Counted from the first letter of the stretch, positions 17,327 to 26,407 are shown. The stretch is DNA of 40,394 nt from Gemmatimonadota bacterium (GCA_022340755.1 JAJDNI010000100.1:1-40394), one strand, 5' to 3'. The notes: generated from the sequence alone by a model not told the origin. Made by a program: numbers and translations.

Positions 17327-18310
17327 ATGATCGAGGTCGTGCGTGGTGGCCAGGTGGAGTCCCGTCACCCGGTTCACGTGGCGGTCGTCGATGCTCGGGG
17401 AGATCTCGTGGCGTGGAACGGTGATCCGGAATCCGTGACGTTCTACCGGTCGGCGGCGAAGCCCATCCAGGCCCTTCCCCTCGTGGAGGAGGGCGTGGTG
17501 GATCGCTTCGGCCTGAATTCCGAGGAGCTCGCGCTGTGCTGTGCATCGCACGAGGGAGAAGACGCGCACGTCGCGGGTGCCCGCTCCATCCTCGCGAAGG
17601 CTGGCCTCGATGAGGAGCTGCTGGCGTGCGGACCGCATCCGCCGTTTTCCGAGGACGCCGCGCGCGCTCTCGTTGAGCGGGGGGGACGACCCGGACGCGT
17701 GCACAACAACTGCTCCGGGAAGCACGCCGGAATGCTCGCTCTCGCCGTTGCCATGGGTTGGGATCCGGTCGGGTATCATCGAGCTGGTCACCCGGTCCAG
17801 GAGCGCATGCGGCGGGAGGTGTCGCGCTGGTCCGGCGTTCCCGAGGGAGACATCGGTGAGGCGGTGGACGGATGTGGCGTGGTGTGCTTCAGCGTGCCGC
17901 TGCATGCCATGGCGGGATCGTTCGCTCGCTTCGCCGCCGCTGCCGACGAAGGGCAGCCTCCGGCCCGCATCGTGTCCGCGATGACCCGGCATCCGTTCAT
18001 GGTGGGGGGCACGGGGCGCGCCTGCACCATGGTCATGGAGCGCTCCGGAGAGGCGGCCTTCGTGAAGCTGGGCGCTGAAGGCGTATATGGTGCTGGCCTG
18101 CCTTCACCCGGGCTCGGCGTCGCCATCAAGGTCGCGGACGGAGCCCGCCGGGCTGTGGAGGTGGCGTTGGTGCGCGTGCTGGAGATTCTGGGTGTTCTGG
18201 ATGCCGAGGATCTCGATGCGCTGGATCGGTTCCGCCGCCCCACGGTGCGGAACACGCGGGGGGAGGCGGTGGGCGAGATCCGTCCGGCTCTGGATCTGAC
18301 CTGGGCATGA
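17327..18310 (+). CDS. L-asparaginase, ReAV-type (Asparaginase_II family)
   Basis: The enzyme hydrolyses asparagine to aspartate and ammonia. The 327-residue protein belongs to the class typified by Rhizobium etli asparaginase ReAV, unrelated to E. coli AnsA/AnsB. The two Ser-Lys style motifs are present: Ser42-x2-Lys45 (RSAAKPIQALP) and Cys129-Ser-Gly-Lys132 (NNCSGKHAGM). With Cys183 (DGCGV), Cys129 and Lys132 match the zinc ligands reported for ReAV, with the same 54-residue spacing between the two cysteines. No signal peptide is visible, so it acts in the cytoplasm. The ATG at 17327 lies 87 bases after the protease gene with only a weak ribosome-binding site. It overlaps the next gene by ATGA. 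Confidence 0.93.
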   Translation: MIEVVRGGQVESRHPVHVAVVDARGDLVAWNGDPESVTFYRSAAKPIQALPLVEEGVVDRFGLNSEELALCCASHEGEDAHVAGARSILAKAGLDEELLACGPHPPFSEDAARALVERGGRPGRVHNNCSGKHAGMLALAVAMGWDPVGYHRAGHPVQERMRREVSRWSGVPEGDIGEAVDGCGVVCFSVPLHAMAGSFARFAAAADEGQPPARIVSAMTRHPFMVGGTGRACTMVMERSGEAAFVKLGAEGVYGAGLPSPGLGVAIKVADGARRAVEVALVRVLEILGVLDAEDLDALDRFRRPTVRNTRGEAVGEIRPALDLTWA

Positions 18311-18939
18311 GCGTCTCGCCCGGGGTGACGCTGTCGCCGGACCGCGAGGCGCTGGTCGAGTTGAGCGCGGCGTTGGCCGCCCGCGACGCGGCACGCCTGG
18401 AAACGGCACTTCGAACCGCCGCAGCGGAGACCGACGCGGAGGCCGTGGAGGAGACCATCCTCCAGAGCTATCTGTTCCTGGGCTATCCCGTGGCCTTGAA
18501 CGCGCTCGGCTTGTGGCGAACGGTCAGCGGTTGCGAGGCGGCGGAGCCCGCGGAGGATCGCGAGGAATGGGAGGAGCGGGGGGCTCGCGTATGCCAGGCG
18601 GTGTACGGCGGACAGTACGAAGGTCTGCGCGCGAACATCGGGCGGCTGCACCGTGACATGGAGCGCTGGATGGTGGAGGAAGGGTACGGCAAGGTCCTGG
18701 GGCGTCCGGGGCTCGACCTGCCCACCAGAGAGCTCTGCATCGCCGCGATCTTGATGGTGCAGGACGTTCCCCGGCAGCTTTACTCACACCTGCGAGGTGC
18801 ACTGAACGTCGGGGCGTCGGCGGCCGAGGTGGAGAGAGCACTCGAGATCGCGGTGCCGTGGTGCACCGCCGATGTCGCGAATCGGGCACGGGAGACGTGG
18901 GCGTCGGTGCGAGCCCGTACTTCCCCCCGATCGAGCTAA
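18307..18939 (+). CDS. Carboxymuconolactone decarboxylase (CMD)-fold protein
   Basis: The 210-residue product carries a CMD-like helical domain in its second half, visible as LPTRELCIAAILMVQDVPRQ followed by LYSHLRGALNVGAS and AEVERALEIA. AhpD-type members of this superfamily use a CxxCxxxH redox site; it is absent here, so a peroxidase role is unlikely, and the protein resembles the decarboxylase/lactonase-like branch instead. The N-terminal 80 residues are helical and less conserved (SYLFLGYPVALNALGLW matches the first CMD helix pair). The ATG overlaps the asparaginase stop, which suggests a linked role or balanced synthesis, but no reaction can be assigned. Confidence 0.8.
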   Translation: MSVSPGVTLSPDREALVELSAALAARDAARLETALRTAAAETDAEAVEETILQSYLFLGYPVALNALGLWRTVSGCEAAEPAEDREEWEERGARVCQAVYGGQYEGLRANIGRLHRDMERWMVEEGYGKVLGRPGLDLPTRELCIAAILMVQDVPRQLYSHLRGALNVGASAAEVERALEIAVPWCTADVANRARETWASVRARTSPRSS

Positions 18940-18949
18940 CGGAGGCCAC

Positions 18950-19978
18950 ATGTTCGTCGACCGTGCCGTCATCGAAGTGCGGGGGGGCGTGGGGGGCTCC
19001 GGCGCCGAGGCGTTCCGTCGAGAGAAGGGCGTTCCACGAGGGGGGCCGTCCGGCGGAGACGGAGGCAACGGTGGAGACGTGGCCCTGCAGGTGGACCCGC
19101 AGCTCTCGACGCTTCTGGACTTCAGCTACCAGAGACACTACTACGCGCCTCGGGGGCAGCACGGAGAGGGAAGCAACCGGACAGGCCGTGACGGCGAGGA
19201 CATGGTGCTCCTGGTCCCTCCCGGAACCGTGGCCACGGATGCTGACACCGGGGAGGTCCTCGGCGAGCTGCTGGCCGGAGGAGACCGGGTGGTCGTGGCT
19301 CGTGGAGGGCGTGGTGGGCGCGGGAACGCGCGCTTCGCCACGGCCACCAACCAGGCGCCGAGGCGGTGGGAGCCGGGGGAGGAGGGCGAGGAGCGGCGCG
19401 TGCAACTCGAGCTGAAGCTCATCGCCGACGTCGGCCTGGTGGGTGAGCCCAACGCCGGCAAATCCACGCTCTTGGCGGCTGTCACCGCCGCGCGGCCCAA
19501 GGTGGCGGAGTACCCGTTCACCACGCTGACGCCGAACCTCGGTGTGGTGCAGCTTTCGGGTTACCGCACCTTCGTGATGGCGGACATACCGGGCATCATC
19601 GAGGGCGCGCACGAGGGCAAGGGGCTCGGGCACCAGTTCCTGCGGCACATCGAGCGCACACGCACCCTGGCCCTGCTCGTTCCCGTGGACGCCGCAGATC
19701 CCCAGGCCGAGTACGACGCGCTTCGGGAGGAGCTGGCCGCCTACTCTCGCCGGTTGGCGAAGATCCCCCACTGCGTGGTCCTGACCAAGACGGATCTGCT
19801 GGGCCCCGACCAGGCCCCTCCCGCGATCGCCGCCCCGCACGCTTGGGGGGCCTTCGCGATGTCCTCGGTGGCGCGGAAGGGACTCACCGAGCTCCTCGAG
19901 GCGCTTTGGGAGCGCAGTCGGTCGGTGGCACGCGCGGAGCCCGGGGAGGGCGAGGCAGAGGAGTGGTGGACGCCATGA
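18950..19978 (+). CDS. obgE: GTPase Obg
   Basis: Obg is an essential GTPase that binds the large ribosomal subunit and links ribosome assembly to growth and stress. The 342-residue protein has the glycine-rich Obg fold (RGGVGGSG, GPSGGDGGNGGDV, GGRGGRGN) in residues 1-158. The GTPase domain follows, with G1 GEPNAGKS (Lys171), switch block YPFTTLTPNLG, G3 DIPGIIEGA and G4 TKTD. The ATG at 18950 has a perfect GGAGG four bases upstream (18941-18945), which decides it over an in-frame ATG at 18872 inside the preceding gene. Compared with E. coli it has a short acidic C-terminal tail. Its stop overlaps dprA (ATGA). Confidence 0.97.
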   Translation: MFVDRAVIEVRGGVGGSGAEAFRREKGVPRGGPSGGDGGNGGDVALQVDPQLSTLLDFSYQRHYYAPRGQHGEGSNRTGRDGEDMVLLVPPGTVATDADTGEVLGELLAGGDRVVVARGGRGGRGNARFATATNQAPRRWEPGEEGEERRVQLELKLIADVGLVGEPNAGKSTLLAAVTAARPKVAEYPFTTLTPNLGVVQLSGYRTFVMADIPGIIEGAHEGKGLGHQFLRHIERTRTLALLVPVDAADPQAEYDALREELAAYSRRLAKIPHCVVLTKTDLLGPDQAPPAIAAPHAWGAFAMSSVARKGLTELLEALWERSRSVARAEPGEGEAEEWWTP

Positions 19979-21051
19979 CGCTAGCCGGAGCCGAGCGCCG
20001 AGTCGAGGTAGAGGCGCTCCTGGCTCTGGACGCCATGCCGCGCATCGGACCGGCGAGGCTGAGGAGGCTCATCGAGCATTTCGGATCGGCCCGAGCGGCC
20101 CTTGCGTCGGGAGCGGCCGGAAGCACAAACGTCATGGCCGTCTCGCGACAGAAGGCCACCCGTGCGGTCCGCCGCGCCGAAGCACTCGGCATGGTCGTCC
20201 TGTTGCACACGGATCCGGCGTATCCGCGACGTCTCCGCCATCTGGCCGATCCGCCGCCGCTCCTGTTCCTCCGTGGTGACCCCGCGCTGCTGGCCACAGC
20301 CGGTGTGGCGATCGTCGGCTCCCGCAGAGCAACGGCCCGGGGCCGGCAGGTCGCCCGCAAGATCGGTGCAGCGGTGGCGGGGGCGGGTGTTCCCGTGGTG
20401 AGCGGGATGGCCCTCGGGGTAGACGGAGAGGCGCACCGCGGTGCTCTGGAGGTGTCCGGCCCTACCGTCGCCGTTCTCGGGCGCGGAGCGGATGCCCCCT
20501 ACCCGCCGGCGCACCGGCGCCTCTTCCGTGACATTCTCCGGGATGGGCTGGTGGTGAGCGAGTTCGCTCCGGGCACACCAGCTCTTCCGCATCACTTTCC
20601 CCGTCGGAACCGCATCCTCGCCGCGCTGGCGCGGGTGGTGGTCGTGGTGGAGGCAGGGGCGAAGAGTGGCGCACTCATCACCGTGGAGCATGCCCTGGAT
20701 CTGGGCATGGACGTGTTCGCGGTACCTGGCCCCATCGACTCGCCCGCGTGCCGGGGAAGCAACGGCCTCCTGGCCGACGGCGCGAGGCCTCTCGTGTCCG
20801 TGACTTCCTTCGTGCGGGAGGAGCTCGGCGTGGCGCTCGCCGAGGATCGCGGGGACGGAACCGCCACGCCATCCGGGGACGGCGACGAAGGGCGCATCCT
20901 GGCGTGCCTGGACGACGGCACGGCTTCCGTGGATCACGTCGCCAGCACCGTGGGCCTCGACGTGCGCAGCACCCTCACCGTGCTTTCGCGCCTGGAGCTC
21001 CGCGGGCGCGTCCAGCGCGTCGCCGGGATGCGATTCCGCCGTGCCGGCTGA
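19975..21051 (+). CDS. dprA: DNA-processing protein DprA
   Basis: DprA binds incoming single-stranded DNA during natural transformation and loads RecA on it. The 358-residue protein has an N-terminal helix-hairpin-helix region (MPRIGPARLRRLIEHFGS) and a Rossmann-like core (VAIVGSRRATARGR, VVSGMALGVDGEAHRGAL, HHFPRRNRILAALA, GAKSGALITVEHAL). A C-terminal winged helix (residues about 300-355) is also present. All family motifs are intact, so natural transformability is possible, although no com uptake genes lie in the window. The ATG overlaps the obg stop (ATGA); an in-frame GTG three codons earlier is an alternative. Confidence 0.95.
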   Translation: MTLAGAERRVEVEALLALDAMPRIGPARLRRLIEHFGSARAALASGAAGSTNVMAVSRQKATRAVRRAEALGMVVLLHTDPAYPRRLRHLADPPPLLFLRGDPALLATAGVAIVGSRRATARGRQVARKIGAAVAGAGVPVVSGMALGVDGEAHRGALEVSGPTVAVLGRGADAPYPPAHRRLFRDILRDGLVVSEFAPGTPALPHHFPRRNRILAALARVVVVVEAGAKSGALITVEHALDLGMDVFAVPGPIDSPACRGSNGLLADGARPLVSVTSFVREELGVALAEDRGDGTATPSGDGDEGRILACLDDGTASVDHVASTVGLDVRSTLTVLSRLELRGRVQRVAGMRFRRAG

Positions 21052-22198
21052 CGCCATGCGCCCGACCAGGGTCGCCTCCGTGTATGTGCACGCACCGTTC
21101 TGCGTGCGCCGGTGCTTCTACTGCGACTTCGCCGTACAGGTACGCAGGGAGGGGGACGCCGAGGAGTGGCTGCGGGCCCTCGAGGGAGAAATGGACGTGG
21201 TGCGGTCGGAGGGCCTGTTCGAGCTGGCCGACACCCTCGAATCGGTCTATGTGGGCGGCGGGACCCCGTCGCTTCTCGGGCCGACGGCGATGGCGGGCCT
21301 GGCCGAGGTGATCGGGCGGGGCCGCCTCCGTTCTCCGGATATCGAATGGACCGCAGAGGCGAACCCCGAGAGCCTCACGCCCGAGGTGGCGCGCGGTTGG
21401 AGAGAGGCCGGCGTCAACCGGTTGAGCCTTGGCGTGCAGAGCTTCCACGAGGGCGCTCTTCGGTGGATGGGGCGCATGCACGGGCCCGACGGCGCCATCC
21501 AGGCGGTGCGTACCGCGCGGGAGGCGGGGTACGACAACCTGAGCGTCGACCTGATCTTCGGATTGCCCGCCCACCTGGGCCGTTCCTGGCGAGACGATCT
21601 CGAGCGGGCGCTCGAGCTGGACGTTTCCCACCTGAGCCTCTACGGGCTCGGTGTGGAGCCCGCGACTCCCCTGGGGCGCGCCGTGGCCGAGGGCCGGGAA
21701 GCTCCCGTGGACGAGGATGCCTACGGCGAGGAGTTCCTGCTCGCGGCCGAGCTGCTCCGCGACGCCGGGTATGCGCATTATGAGGTATCGAATTTCTCTC
21801 GTCCTGGGGCCGAGTCCCGGCACAACGCCGTCTATTGGAACGGAGCGCCCTACCTCGGGCTGGGCAACGGCGCCCACTCGTACGCCCACCCTGTGAGGCG
21901 GTGGAACCGACGGGAATGGAATGCGTACCGGGACGCGGCGGTGGCCGGGGTATCGCCTGAGGAAGGGCGGGAAGTGCTGAACGACGCCGCCGTCCGGCTC
22001 GAGCGGCTTTGGCTGGCCCTGCGCACCGACCTGGGACTGTCGATAGGCGGCTGGAGCGAGTCCCCGCGAGCGTTGGTAGAGGGGTGGAAGAGGCGAGGTC
22101 TGGCCGTCGTCGCGGAGAGCGCGGTGCGGCTCACTGCGCGTGGCTGGCTCGTCCTCGACCGCCTTGCCGTGGACCTCGACACCGCCCTCTCGGGTTGA
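21041..22198 (+). CDS. hemW: Radical-SAM heme chaperone HemW
   Basis: HemW (formerly annotated as an oxygen-independent coproporphyrinogen oxidase) binds heme and delivers it to respiratory enzymes. The 385-residue protein shows the cluster motif Cys21-x3-Cys25-x-Tyr-Cys28 (CVRRCFYC), the VYVGGGTPSLL and LSLGVQSFHE blocks, and the HNxxYW motif (RHNAVYWNG) characteristic of HemW. True HemN has a different extra cysteine. The GTG at 21041 overlaps dprA by 11 bases; the ATG at 21056 is an equally good start that would leave four bases between genes and six fewer than usual upstream residues. Neither has a strong ribosome-binding site. Confidence 0.93.
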   Translation: MPADAMRPTRVASVYVHAPFCVRRCFYCDFAVQVRREGDAEEWLRALEGEMDVVRSEGLFELADTLESVYVGGGTPSLLGPTAMAGLAEVIGRGRLRSPDIEWTAEANPESLTPEVARGWREAGVNRLSLGVQSFHEGALRWMGRMHGPDGAIQAVRTAREAGYDNLSVDLIFGLPAHLGRSWRDDLERALELDVSHLSLYGLGVEPATPLGRAVAEGREAPVDEDAYGEEFLLAAELLRDAGYAHYEVSNFSRPGAESRHNAVYWNGAPYLGLGNGAHSYAHPVRRWNRREWNAYRDAAVAGVSPEEGREVLNDAAVRLERLWLALRTDLGLSIGGWSESPRALVEGWKRRGLAVVAESAVRLTARGWLVLDRLAVDLDTALSG

Positions 22199-22232
22199 CC
22201 TCCCACGGACTCGTTTTCGATCTTCGAGCGAT

Positions 22233-23306
22233 ATGAACGCCCCGACGAAACGCATCTTGGTCGGTACCGATCTCAGCGATCGGGAGCGACAGGTCCTGGA
22301 GTGCGTGATCCGCACGTACGTGGACACCGCGGAGCCGGCGGGGAGCCGAACGGTCTCCCGTCGGTTCGACCTCGGAGTGTCCGCCGCCACGGTGCGCAAC
22401 ACGATGGGCGACCTGGAGGAGAAAGGGTACCTGTCCCACCCGCACACCTCGGCTGGCCGTGTGCCGACGGATCTCGCCTACCGATTCTACGTCGACCGGC
22501 TGATGGCTCCGTTCACGCTCTCCAGCATCGAGCAGGAGAATATCGCGCGGGAGCTGGACGCAGCCGGATCGTCGGCGGTAGAGCGTCTCGTGCGGCACGC
22601 CGTGCGCGCCCTGAGCCTGATCTCCAACGAGTTGGGCGTGGCCATGGCCCCGCGCCTGGAGACCGCCGTGCTGGAGAAGCTCGAGCTGGTCCAGGTCTCC
22701 TCGAACAAGGTGCTCCTGGTGGCGACCATCCAGGGCGGCGTCGTTCGCACGGTCTATGTCGACCTTCCCGTCGAAGTACCGGCGGAGACGCTGATCACGC
22801 TGACCGTCGCCCTCAACGAGCGCCTGGCGGGGCATTCGCTCGACGAGCTCCGACGGACGCTCCCGGAGCGCTTGCGGGACGCGACCTCCGACGATGCGGG
22901 GGCATCGGAGCTCATGAACATCTTCGTCCAGTCGGGCGCCGAGCTCTTCAATCTGGACGACCTCTACGACTCGCAGATCCACCTCGGCAGCGCCAGCGTG
23001 CTCGCCGCGCAGCCCGAGTTCGGCACGGGCGAGAGGCTCAAGGGGCTCATCGAGCTCACGGAGCGGCGGGACCTTCTCGCACAGGCCGTGGGTAATCGCG
23101 AGCATCGCGGCCAGCTTCGGATCACCATCGGGGGCGAGAACGACTCCGAGGAGCTCTCGGAGCTGACGCTGGTCACAGCGGAGTACCGGGTCGCTGGTCT
23201 GCAGGGCGTCATCGGCGTCATCGGGCCGACCCGCATGCCCTACGAGAAGGTCGTGGCCTTCGTGGACTACACGTCCTCGCTGGTTACACGCATCCTCGCC
23301 ACCTGA
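22233..23306 (+). CDS. hrcA: Heat-inducible transcription repressor HrcA
   Basis: HrcA represses chaperone operons by binding the CIRCE inverted repeat and is released when GroEL is occupied. The 357-residue protein has the N-terminal winged helix with [29 protein letters not shown] and [12 protein letters not shown], which are strongly conserved. A GAF-like domain and dimerisation region follow, ending in [21 protein letters not shown]. The ATG at 22233 fits the family N-terminus; the in-frame reading upstream lies within hemW. I see no CIRCE element (TTAGCACTC-N9-GAGTGCTAA) before it. A TTGACC sits at 22195-22200 but a matching -10 is poor. dnaJ follows 20 bases later, without grpE or dnaK in between. 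Confidence 0.95.
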   Translation: MNAPTKRILVGTDLSDRERQVLECVIRTYVDTAEPAGSRTVSRRFDLGVSAATVRNTMGDLEEKGYLSHPHTSAGRVPTDLAYRFYVDRLMAPFTLSSIEQENIARELDAAGSSAVERLVRHAVRALSLISNELGVAMAPRLETAVLEKLELVQVSSNKVLLVATIQGGVVRTVYVDLPVEVPAETLITLTVALNERLAGHSLDELRRTLPERLRDATSDDAGASELMNIFVQSGAELFNLDDLYDSQIHLGSASVLAAQPEFGTGERLKGLIELTERRDLLAQAVGNREHRGQLRITIGGENDSEELSELTLVTAEYRVAGLQGVIGVIGPTRMPYEKVVAFVDYTSSLVTRILAT

Positions 23307-23326
23307 CGAAGGCGACTGCCCAGGGA

Positions 23327-24487
23327 ATGGCTGACTTCTACGAGCTTCTCGGCGTGTCTCGCACGGCCGACACGGACGAGATCAAGAAGGCGTACCGACA
23401 GCTGGCGCTGAAGTACCACCCTGACCGCAACCAGGGGTCCAAGGAGGCCGAGGAGCGGTTCAAGGAGGTCACCGAGGCGTACGAGGTCCTGCGCGACACC
23501 GAGAAGCGTGCCGTCTACGACCGATACGGCGAGCAGGGGTTGAAGGGTCGCCAGGGGCCGGGAGGGTTCGGGGGCTTCGACTTCGCTGATGCCATCGAAG
23601 TCTTCATGCGCGACTTCGGCGGATTCCCCGGCCTGGAAGATCTCTTCGGCATGCGGGGAGCGCGGACCTCGCGGGCTTCCGCCCGCAAGGGGCAGACGGT
23701 GCGCCTTCGTCTCCCCCTGACGCTGCGCGACGTGGCTCACGGTGCGAAGCGCACGCTCCGCGTCTCGCTGCTGGACGTCTGCGAGGCGTGCGAGGGGAGT
23801 GGAGCGGAGGCCGGATCCTCCCCGACGGTGTGCAATGTCTGTGGCGGCTCCGGGGAGGAGCGCCACGTCCAGCGATCTGTGTTCGGGCAGTTCGTCAGCG
23901 TGCAGCCCTGCCGGACGTGCGGCGGCGAAGGAAGGGTGATCGAGCATCCGTGTCCACAGTGCCGCGGAGACGGACGCACCCGTGTCGAGCGCGAGATCGA
24001 CGTGGAGGTTCCTGCGGGGGTCACGTCGGAGAACTTCCTCACCCTCCGCGGGAAGGGCAGCGCGGGGCCTCGCGGTGGCCCCCGCGGAGACGTCGTCGTG
24101 CTCCTCGAGGTGCAGCCGGACGAGCGCCTCGTGCGTGACGGGCAGGACCTGATCTTCGAGCTGCCGGTTACGTTCGCTCAGGCCGCCCTCGGATACGAAG
24201 CCGAGATCCCCACGGTGGACGGTACGGCGCGGGTCACGATTCCCGCCGGCGTGCAGAGTGGCGAGATGCTGCGCCTTCGGGGATTGGGCCTTCCCGACCT
24301 CAACGGCCGCGGTCAGGGAGATCAGCTCGTCCGGATTCTCGTGTGGACGCCGGAGGACCTCACGGCTGAGCAGGAGGAGGTGCTCCGCCGGCTGATGGAG
24401 GTCGAGTCGCCGGCCCCCGATCGCATCGGCCGCAGGGCACGCAAGGGCTTCTGGTCGCGGGTGAAGGAGGCTCTCTCCGGAGGATGA
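23327..24487 (+). CDS. dnaJ: Chaperone DnaJ
   Basis: DnaJ delivers unfolded proteins to DnaK and stimulates its ATPase. The 386-residue protein is a full type I J-protein: J domain with His31-Pro32-Asp33, a Gly/Phe-rich region (residues about 75-110), and four zinc-finger repeats ([32 protein letters not shown]). The C-terminal substrate-binding domains follow. All key motifs are intact. The start lies 20 bases after hrcA; AGGGA abuts the ATG, too close to be an ideal ribosome-binding site, and GAAGG at 23308-23312 is rather far. The stop overlaps prmA (ATGA). Confidence 0.97.
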   Translation: MADFYELLGVSRTADTDEIKKAYRQLALKYHPDRNQGSKEAEERFKEVTEAYEVLRDTEKRAVYDRYGEQGLKGRQGPGGFGGFDFADAIEVFMRDFGGFPGLEDLFGMRGARTSRASARKGQTVRLRLPLTLRDVAHGAKRTLRVSLLDVCEACEGSGAEAGSSPTVCNVCGGSGEERHVQRSVFGQFVSVQPCRTCGGEGRVIEHPCPQCRGDGRTRVEREIDVEVPAGVTSENFLTLRGKGSAGPRGGPRGDVVVLLEVQPDERLVRDGQDLIFELPVTFAQAALGYEAEIPTVDGTARVTIPAGVQSGEMLRLRGLGLPDLNGRGQGDQLVRILVWTPEDLTAEQEEVLRRLMEVESPAPDRIGRRARKGFWSRVKEALSGG

Positions 24488-25359
24488 GCGTCGGGGAGCG
24501 TCGCTGGCTCGAGCTTGGCGTACGGAGCTCCGGCGACGCCGAGCATGCTTCGCTCCTGGCCGAGGGACTCCTGGGCCTGGGTGGCAGGGCCGTCGAGGAG
24601 CGCCTCGGGTGGCTGGTGACGGACGTGCCCATGCCGCGTGATCCCGACGCATGGCTAAGAGGGGCCCGTGAGCTGCTCGCCCATGCGTCCGGCCTCGATG
24701 CCCTCGAGATCGTCACCCGTGACGTGCCGGAAGAGGATTGGGCGGAGGTCTGGAAACGGGGGCTCGCGCCTCGTCGCATCACGCCACGTCTCACTGTGAC
24801 TCCCTCGTGGCGCCACGTCGAAGCCGGTCCTGACGAGTTGGTCTTGACGGTGGATCCCGGAATGGCCTTCGGGACCGCCGAGCACGGAACCACCCGAGGG
24901 TGCCTCCGACTCCTGGACGGCACCGTCACGCGAGGTGCGCATGTTCTCGATGTGGGCGCGGGCTCGGGGATCCTGTCCATCGCGGCTGCGCTCATGGGTG
25001 CTGCGAAGGTCGTCGCCGTGGAAGGGGACGAGCTCGCCATCGAAGTCATCAGCGAGAATGTCCGCCTCAATGGGGTGGATGACGTCGTGACCTGTGAGCC
25101 GTCCTGGGCGGACGTGGCACTGCTGGCCTCCCTGGGGCCCGTCGACGGAGTGGTGGCGAACATCGAATCGCTGACTCTCATGAAGCTCCTGCCCGGCTTC
25201 CACGCCGCCCTGGCACCGAGAGGTTGGCTCATATTGTCCGGCATTCTCGACGTCGAGTGGGCTCCGGTCCGCGACGCCGCGGAGGGTGTAGGGTTCCGGA
25301 CGGAAGCCCTCGACGAGGACGGGGAGTGGCGCTCGGCACGGTTCGCGCGGTCGACCTGA
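24484..25359 (+). CDS. prmA: Ribosomal protein L11 methyltransferase PrmA
   Basis: PrmA trimethylates ribosomal protein L11 using S-adenosylmethionine. The 291-residue protein has the substrate-recognition N-domain (to about residue 95), then the block [20 protein letters not shown]. The methyltransferase core has the SAM loop [15 protein letters not shown], and [10 protein letters not shown] stands where most PrmA have ANILA. The order dnaJ-prmA is common in bacteria. It overlaps dnaJ by ATGA. Its stop lies only four bases from the stop of the convergent minus-strand gene, leaving no room for a separate terminator. Confidence 0.93.
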   Translation: MSVGERRWLELGVRSSGDAEHASLLAEGLLGLGGRAVEERLGWLVTDVPMPRDPDAWLRGARELLAHASGLDALEIVTRDVPEEDWAEVWKRGLAPRRITPRLTVTPSWRHVEAGPDELVLTVDPGMAFGTAEHGTTRGCLRLLDGTVTRGAHVLDVGAGSGILSIAAALMGAAKVVAVEGDELAIEVISENVRLNGVDDVVTCEPSWADVALLASLGPVDGVVANIESLTLMKLLPGFHAALAPRGWLILSGILDVEWAPVRDAAEGVGFRTEALDEDGEWRSARFARST

Positions 25360-25363
25360 CCTA

Positions 25364-25801
25364 CTACGCGGCCTCGTCCAGAGTCCGGCGGGCCTCGTCG
25401 GCCGCCAGCGCCAACCTGGACCAGCGTGCGAGCGCCCGTGGCGAGCGTGTGTCGATGCCGGTGGCGAGCCAGCGGATGCAGGATCGCATTCTCCGTATCA
25501 CCGGACGACCGGCACCGTCGCCCTCGCCGTCGGCGGGGTCCGAAACCGTCAGAACCCAGGGATCCAGGTCCGCGCGGCTGCTCCATGCGTCGCGTTCCCT
25601 GATGAAGCGCCAGGGGCCGCGCCAGGGATCCAGGATCCGGAACAGACTTGGATGGGCTCGCAGCCCGCGGAGGAGCCGCTCGCGGTTCAATGAGAGGTCG
25701 CCGGTCTCCGATCGCACATGAGAGAGCAGCTCGCCGAGACGCAGCGCCGGGGCTGCGCTTCTTCGCAAGGCGGCTTCGGCAGCGACCAGGCAGGAGTCCA
25801 T
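25364..25801 (-). CDS. Hypothetical protein, possible winged-helix fold
   Basis: This is the only well-supported gene on the minus strand; I do not recognise its family. The 145-residue product starts MDSCLVAAEAALRRS. Residues about 20-65 (LRLGELLSHVRSETGDLSLNRERLLRGLRAHPSLFRILDPW) have the helix-turn-helix-wing pattern of a small winged helix. A Trp/Arg-rich region follows, then a C-terminal helix (RWSRLALAADEARRTLDEAA). The ATG at 25801 has GGAGG four bases upstream on the minus strand. It ends in tandem TAG TAG, four bases from the prmA stop. An overlapping upstream frame (25947-25687) has an even better ribosome-binding site, so the true N-terminus could be longer if a frameshift is present. 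Confidence 0.65.
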   Translation of the reverse strand: MDSCLVAAEAALRRSAAPALRLGELLSHVRSETGDLSLNRERLLRGLRAHPSLFRILDPWRGPWRFIRERDAWSSRADLDPWVLTVSDPADGEGDGAGRPVIRRMRSCIRWLATGIDTRSPRALARWSRLALAADEARRTLDEAA

Positions 25802-25947
25802 GGAGCCTCCGGATCGGGGGTGGGCGGATGCTGGGGGAGCGCACGAAGGGGAACCTCGTCGACGAGATGGGATCGCTCCATGGCTCGACGGGACCACTCG
25901 ACGCGTGCTGCGGGGCCCATGGGTCGGCAGACGTCCCTGCGACGCAT
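25687..25947 (-). CDS. Short overlapping reading frame, uncertain
   Basis: An 86-codon frame starts at ATG 25947 on the minus strand, preceded at a spacing of eight bases by GGAGGGAGGGAG (25967-25956), the strongest ribosome-binding site in the window. Its first 50 residues (for example VEWSRRAMERSHLVDEVPLRA) look coding and have GC-rich third positions; after about residue 50 the composition deteriorates, exactly where the next frame (start 25801) takes over. It could be a leader peptide coupled to the downstream gene, the true N-terminus separated by a frameshift, or a chance frame. I recognise no family. Confidence 0.35.
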   Translation of the reverse strand: MRRRDVCRPMGPAARVEWSRRAMERSHLVDEVPLRALPQHPPTPDPEAPWTPAWSLPKPPCEEAQPRRCVSASCSLMCDRRPATSH

Positions 25948-26031
25948 TGCGCGTGCTCCCTCCCTCCGACAAGATCGGGTGGGTGGTAAGCAGTCCCGCT
26001 CCGGCTCCACACCTTGACGGAGGGCCTTTCG

Positions 26032-26382
26032 TTGAGCTCCACCGATTGCTTGTTCTGCCGAATCGTGGCGGGCGAGATTCCCGCCACCATCGTCCGCTCG
26101 GACGAGCGCACCGTGGCCTTTCGCGACGTTGGGCCCCAGGCGCCGGTCCACGTCCTGGTGGTTCCGAGAGAGCACATCTTCTCCCTGGAGACCTCGAGTG
26201 ACGACCAGGGTGACCTCCTGGGCGCGCTCATGCTCGCTGCGCGCGACGTGGCCCGTCAGGAGGGACTGGCGGAAGACGGCTACCGGGCCGTGCTGAACGT
26301 GGGTGCGGATGGGGGCCAGACCGTGCCGCATCTACACGTCCACGTCCTGGGCGGCCGTTCAATGGACTGGCCTCCCGGCTGA
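26032..26382 (+). CDS. HIT family nucleotide-binding protein
   Basis: Histidine-triad proteins hydrolyse nucleoside phosphoramidates or related AMP conjugates. The 116-residue product has CLFCRIVAGEIP at the N-terminus (Cys6 and Cys9 can form half of a zinc site), VLVVPREHI, and the catalytic triad His100-x-His102-x-His104 (HLHVHVLGG). This is the HINT branch. I chose TTG 26032 because GGAGGG at 26019-26024 lies seven bases upstream; the in-frame TTG at 26014 has no such signal. It is divergent from the minus-strand gene across a 230-base gap in which I see no clear promoter for either. Confidence 0.93.
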   Translation: MSSTDCLFCRIVAGEIPATIVRSDERTVAFRDVGPQAPVHVLVVPREHIFSLETSSDDQGDLLGALMLAARDVARQEGLAEDGYRAVLNVGADGGQTVPHLHVHVLGGRSMDWPPG

Positions 26383-26407
26383 CCCCGACGGGAGCCCGCG
26401 GAACGCG

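Noticed and set aside
22195-22235. Promoter for hrcA with TTGACC at 22195-22200
   Set aside because: The -35 is good but no acceptable -10 appears at 16-18 bases, and it overlaps the hemW stop; not strong enough to list.
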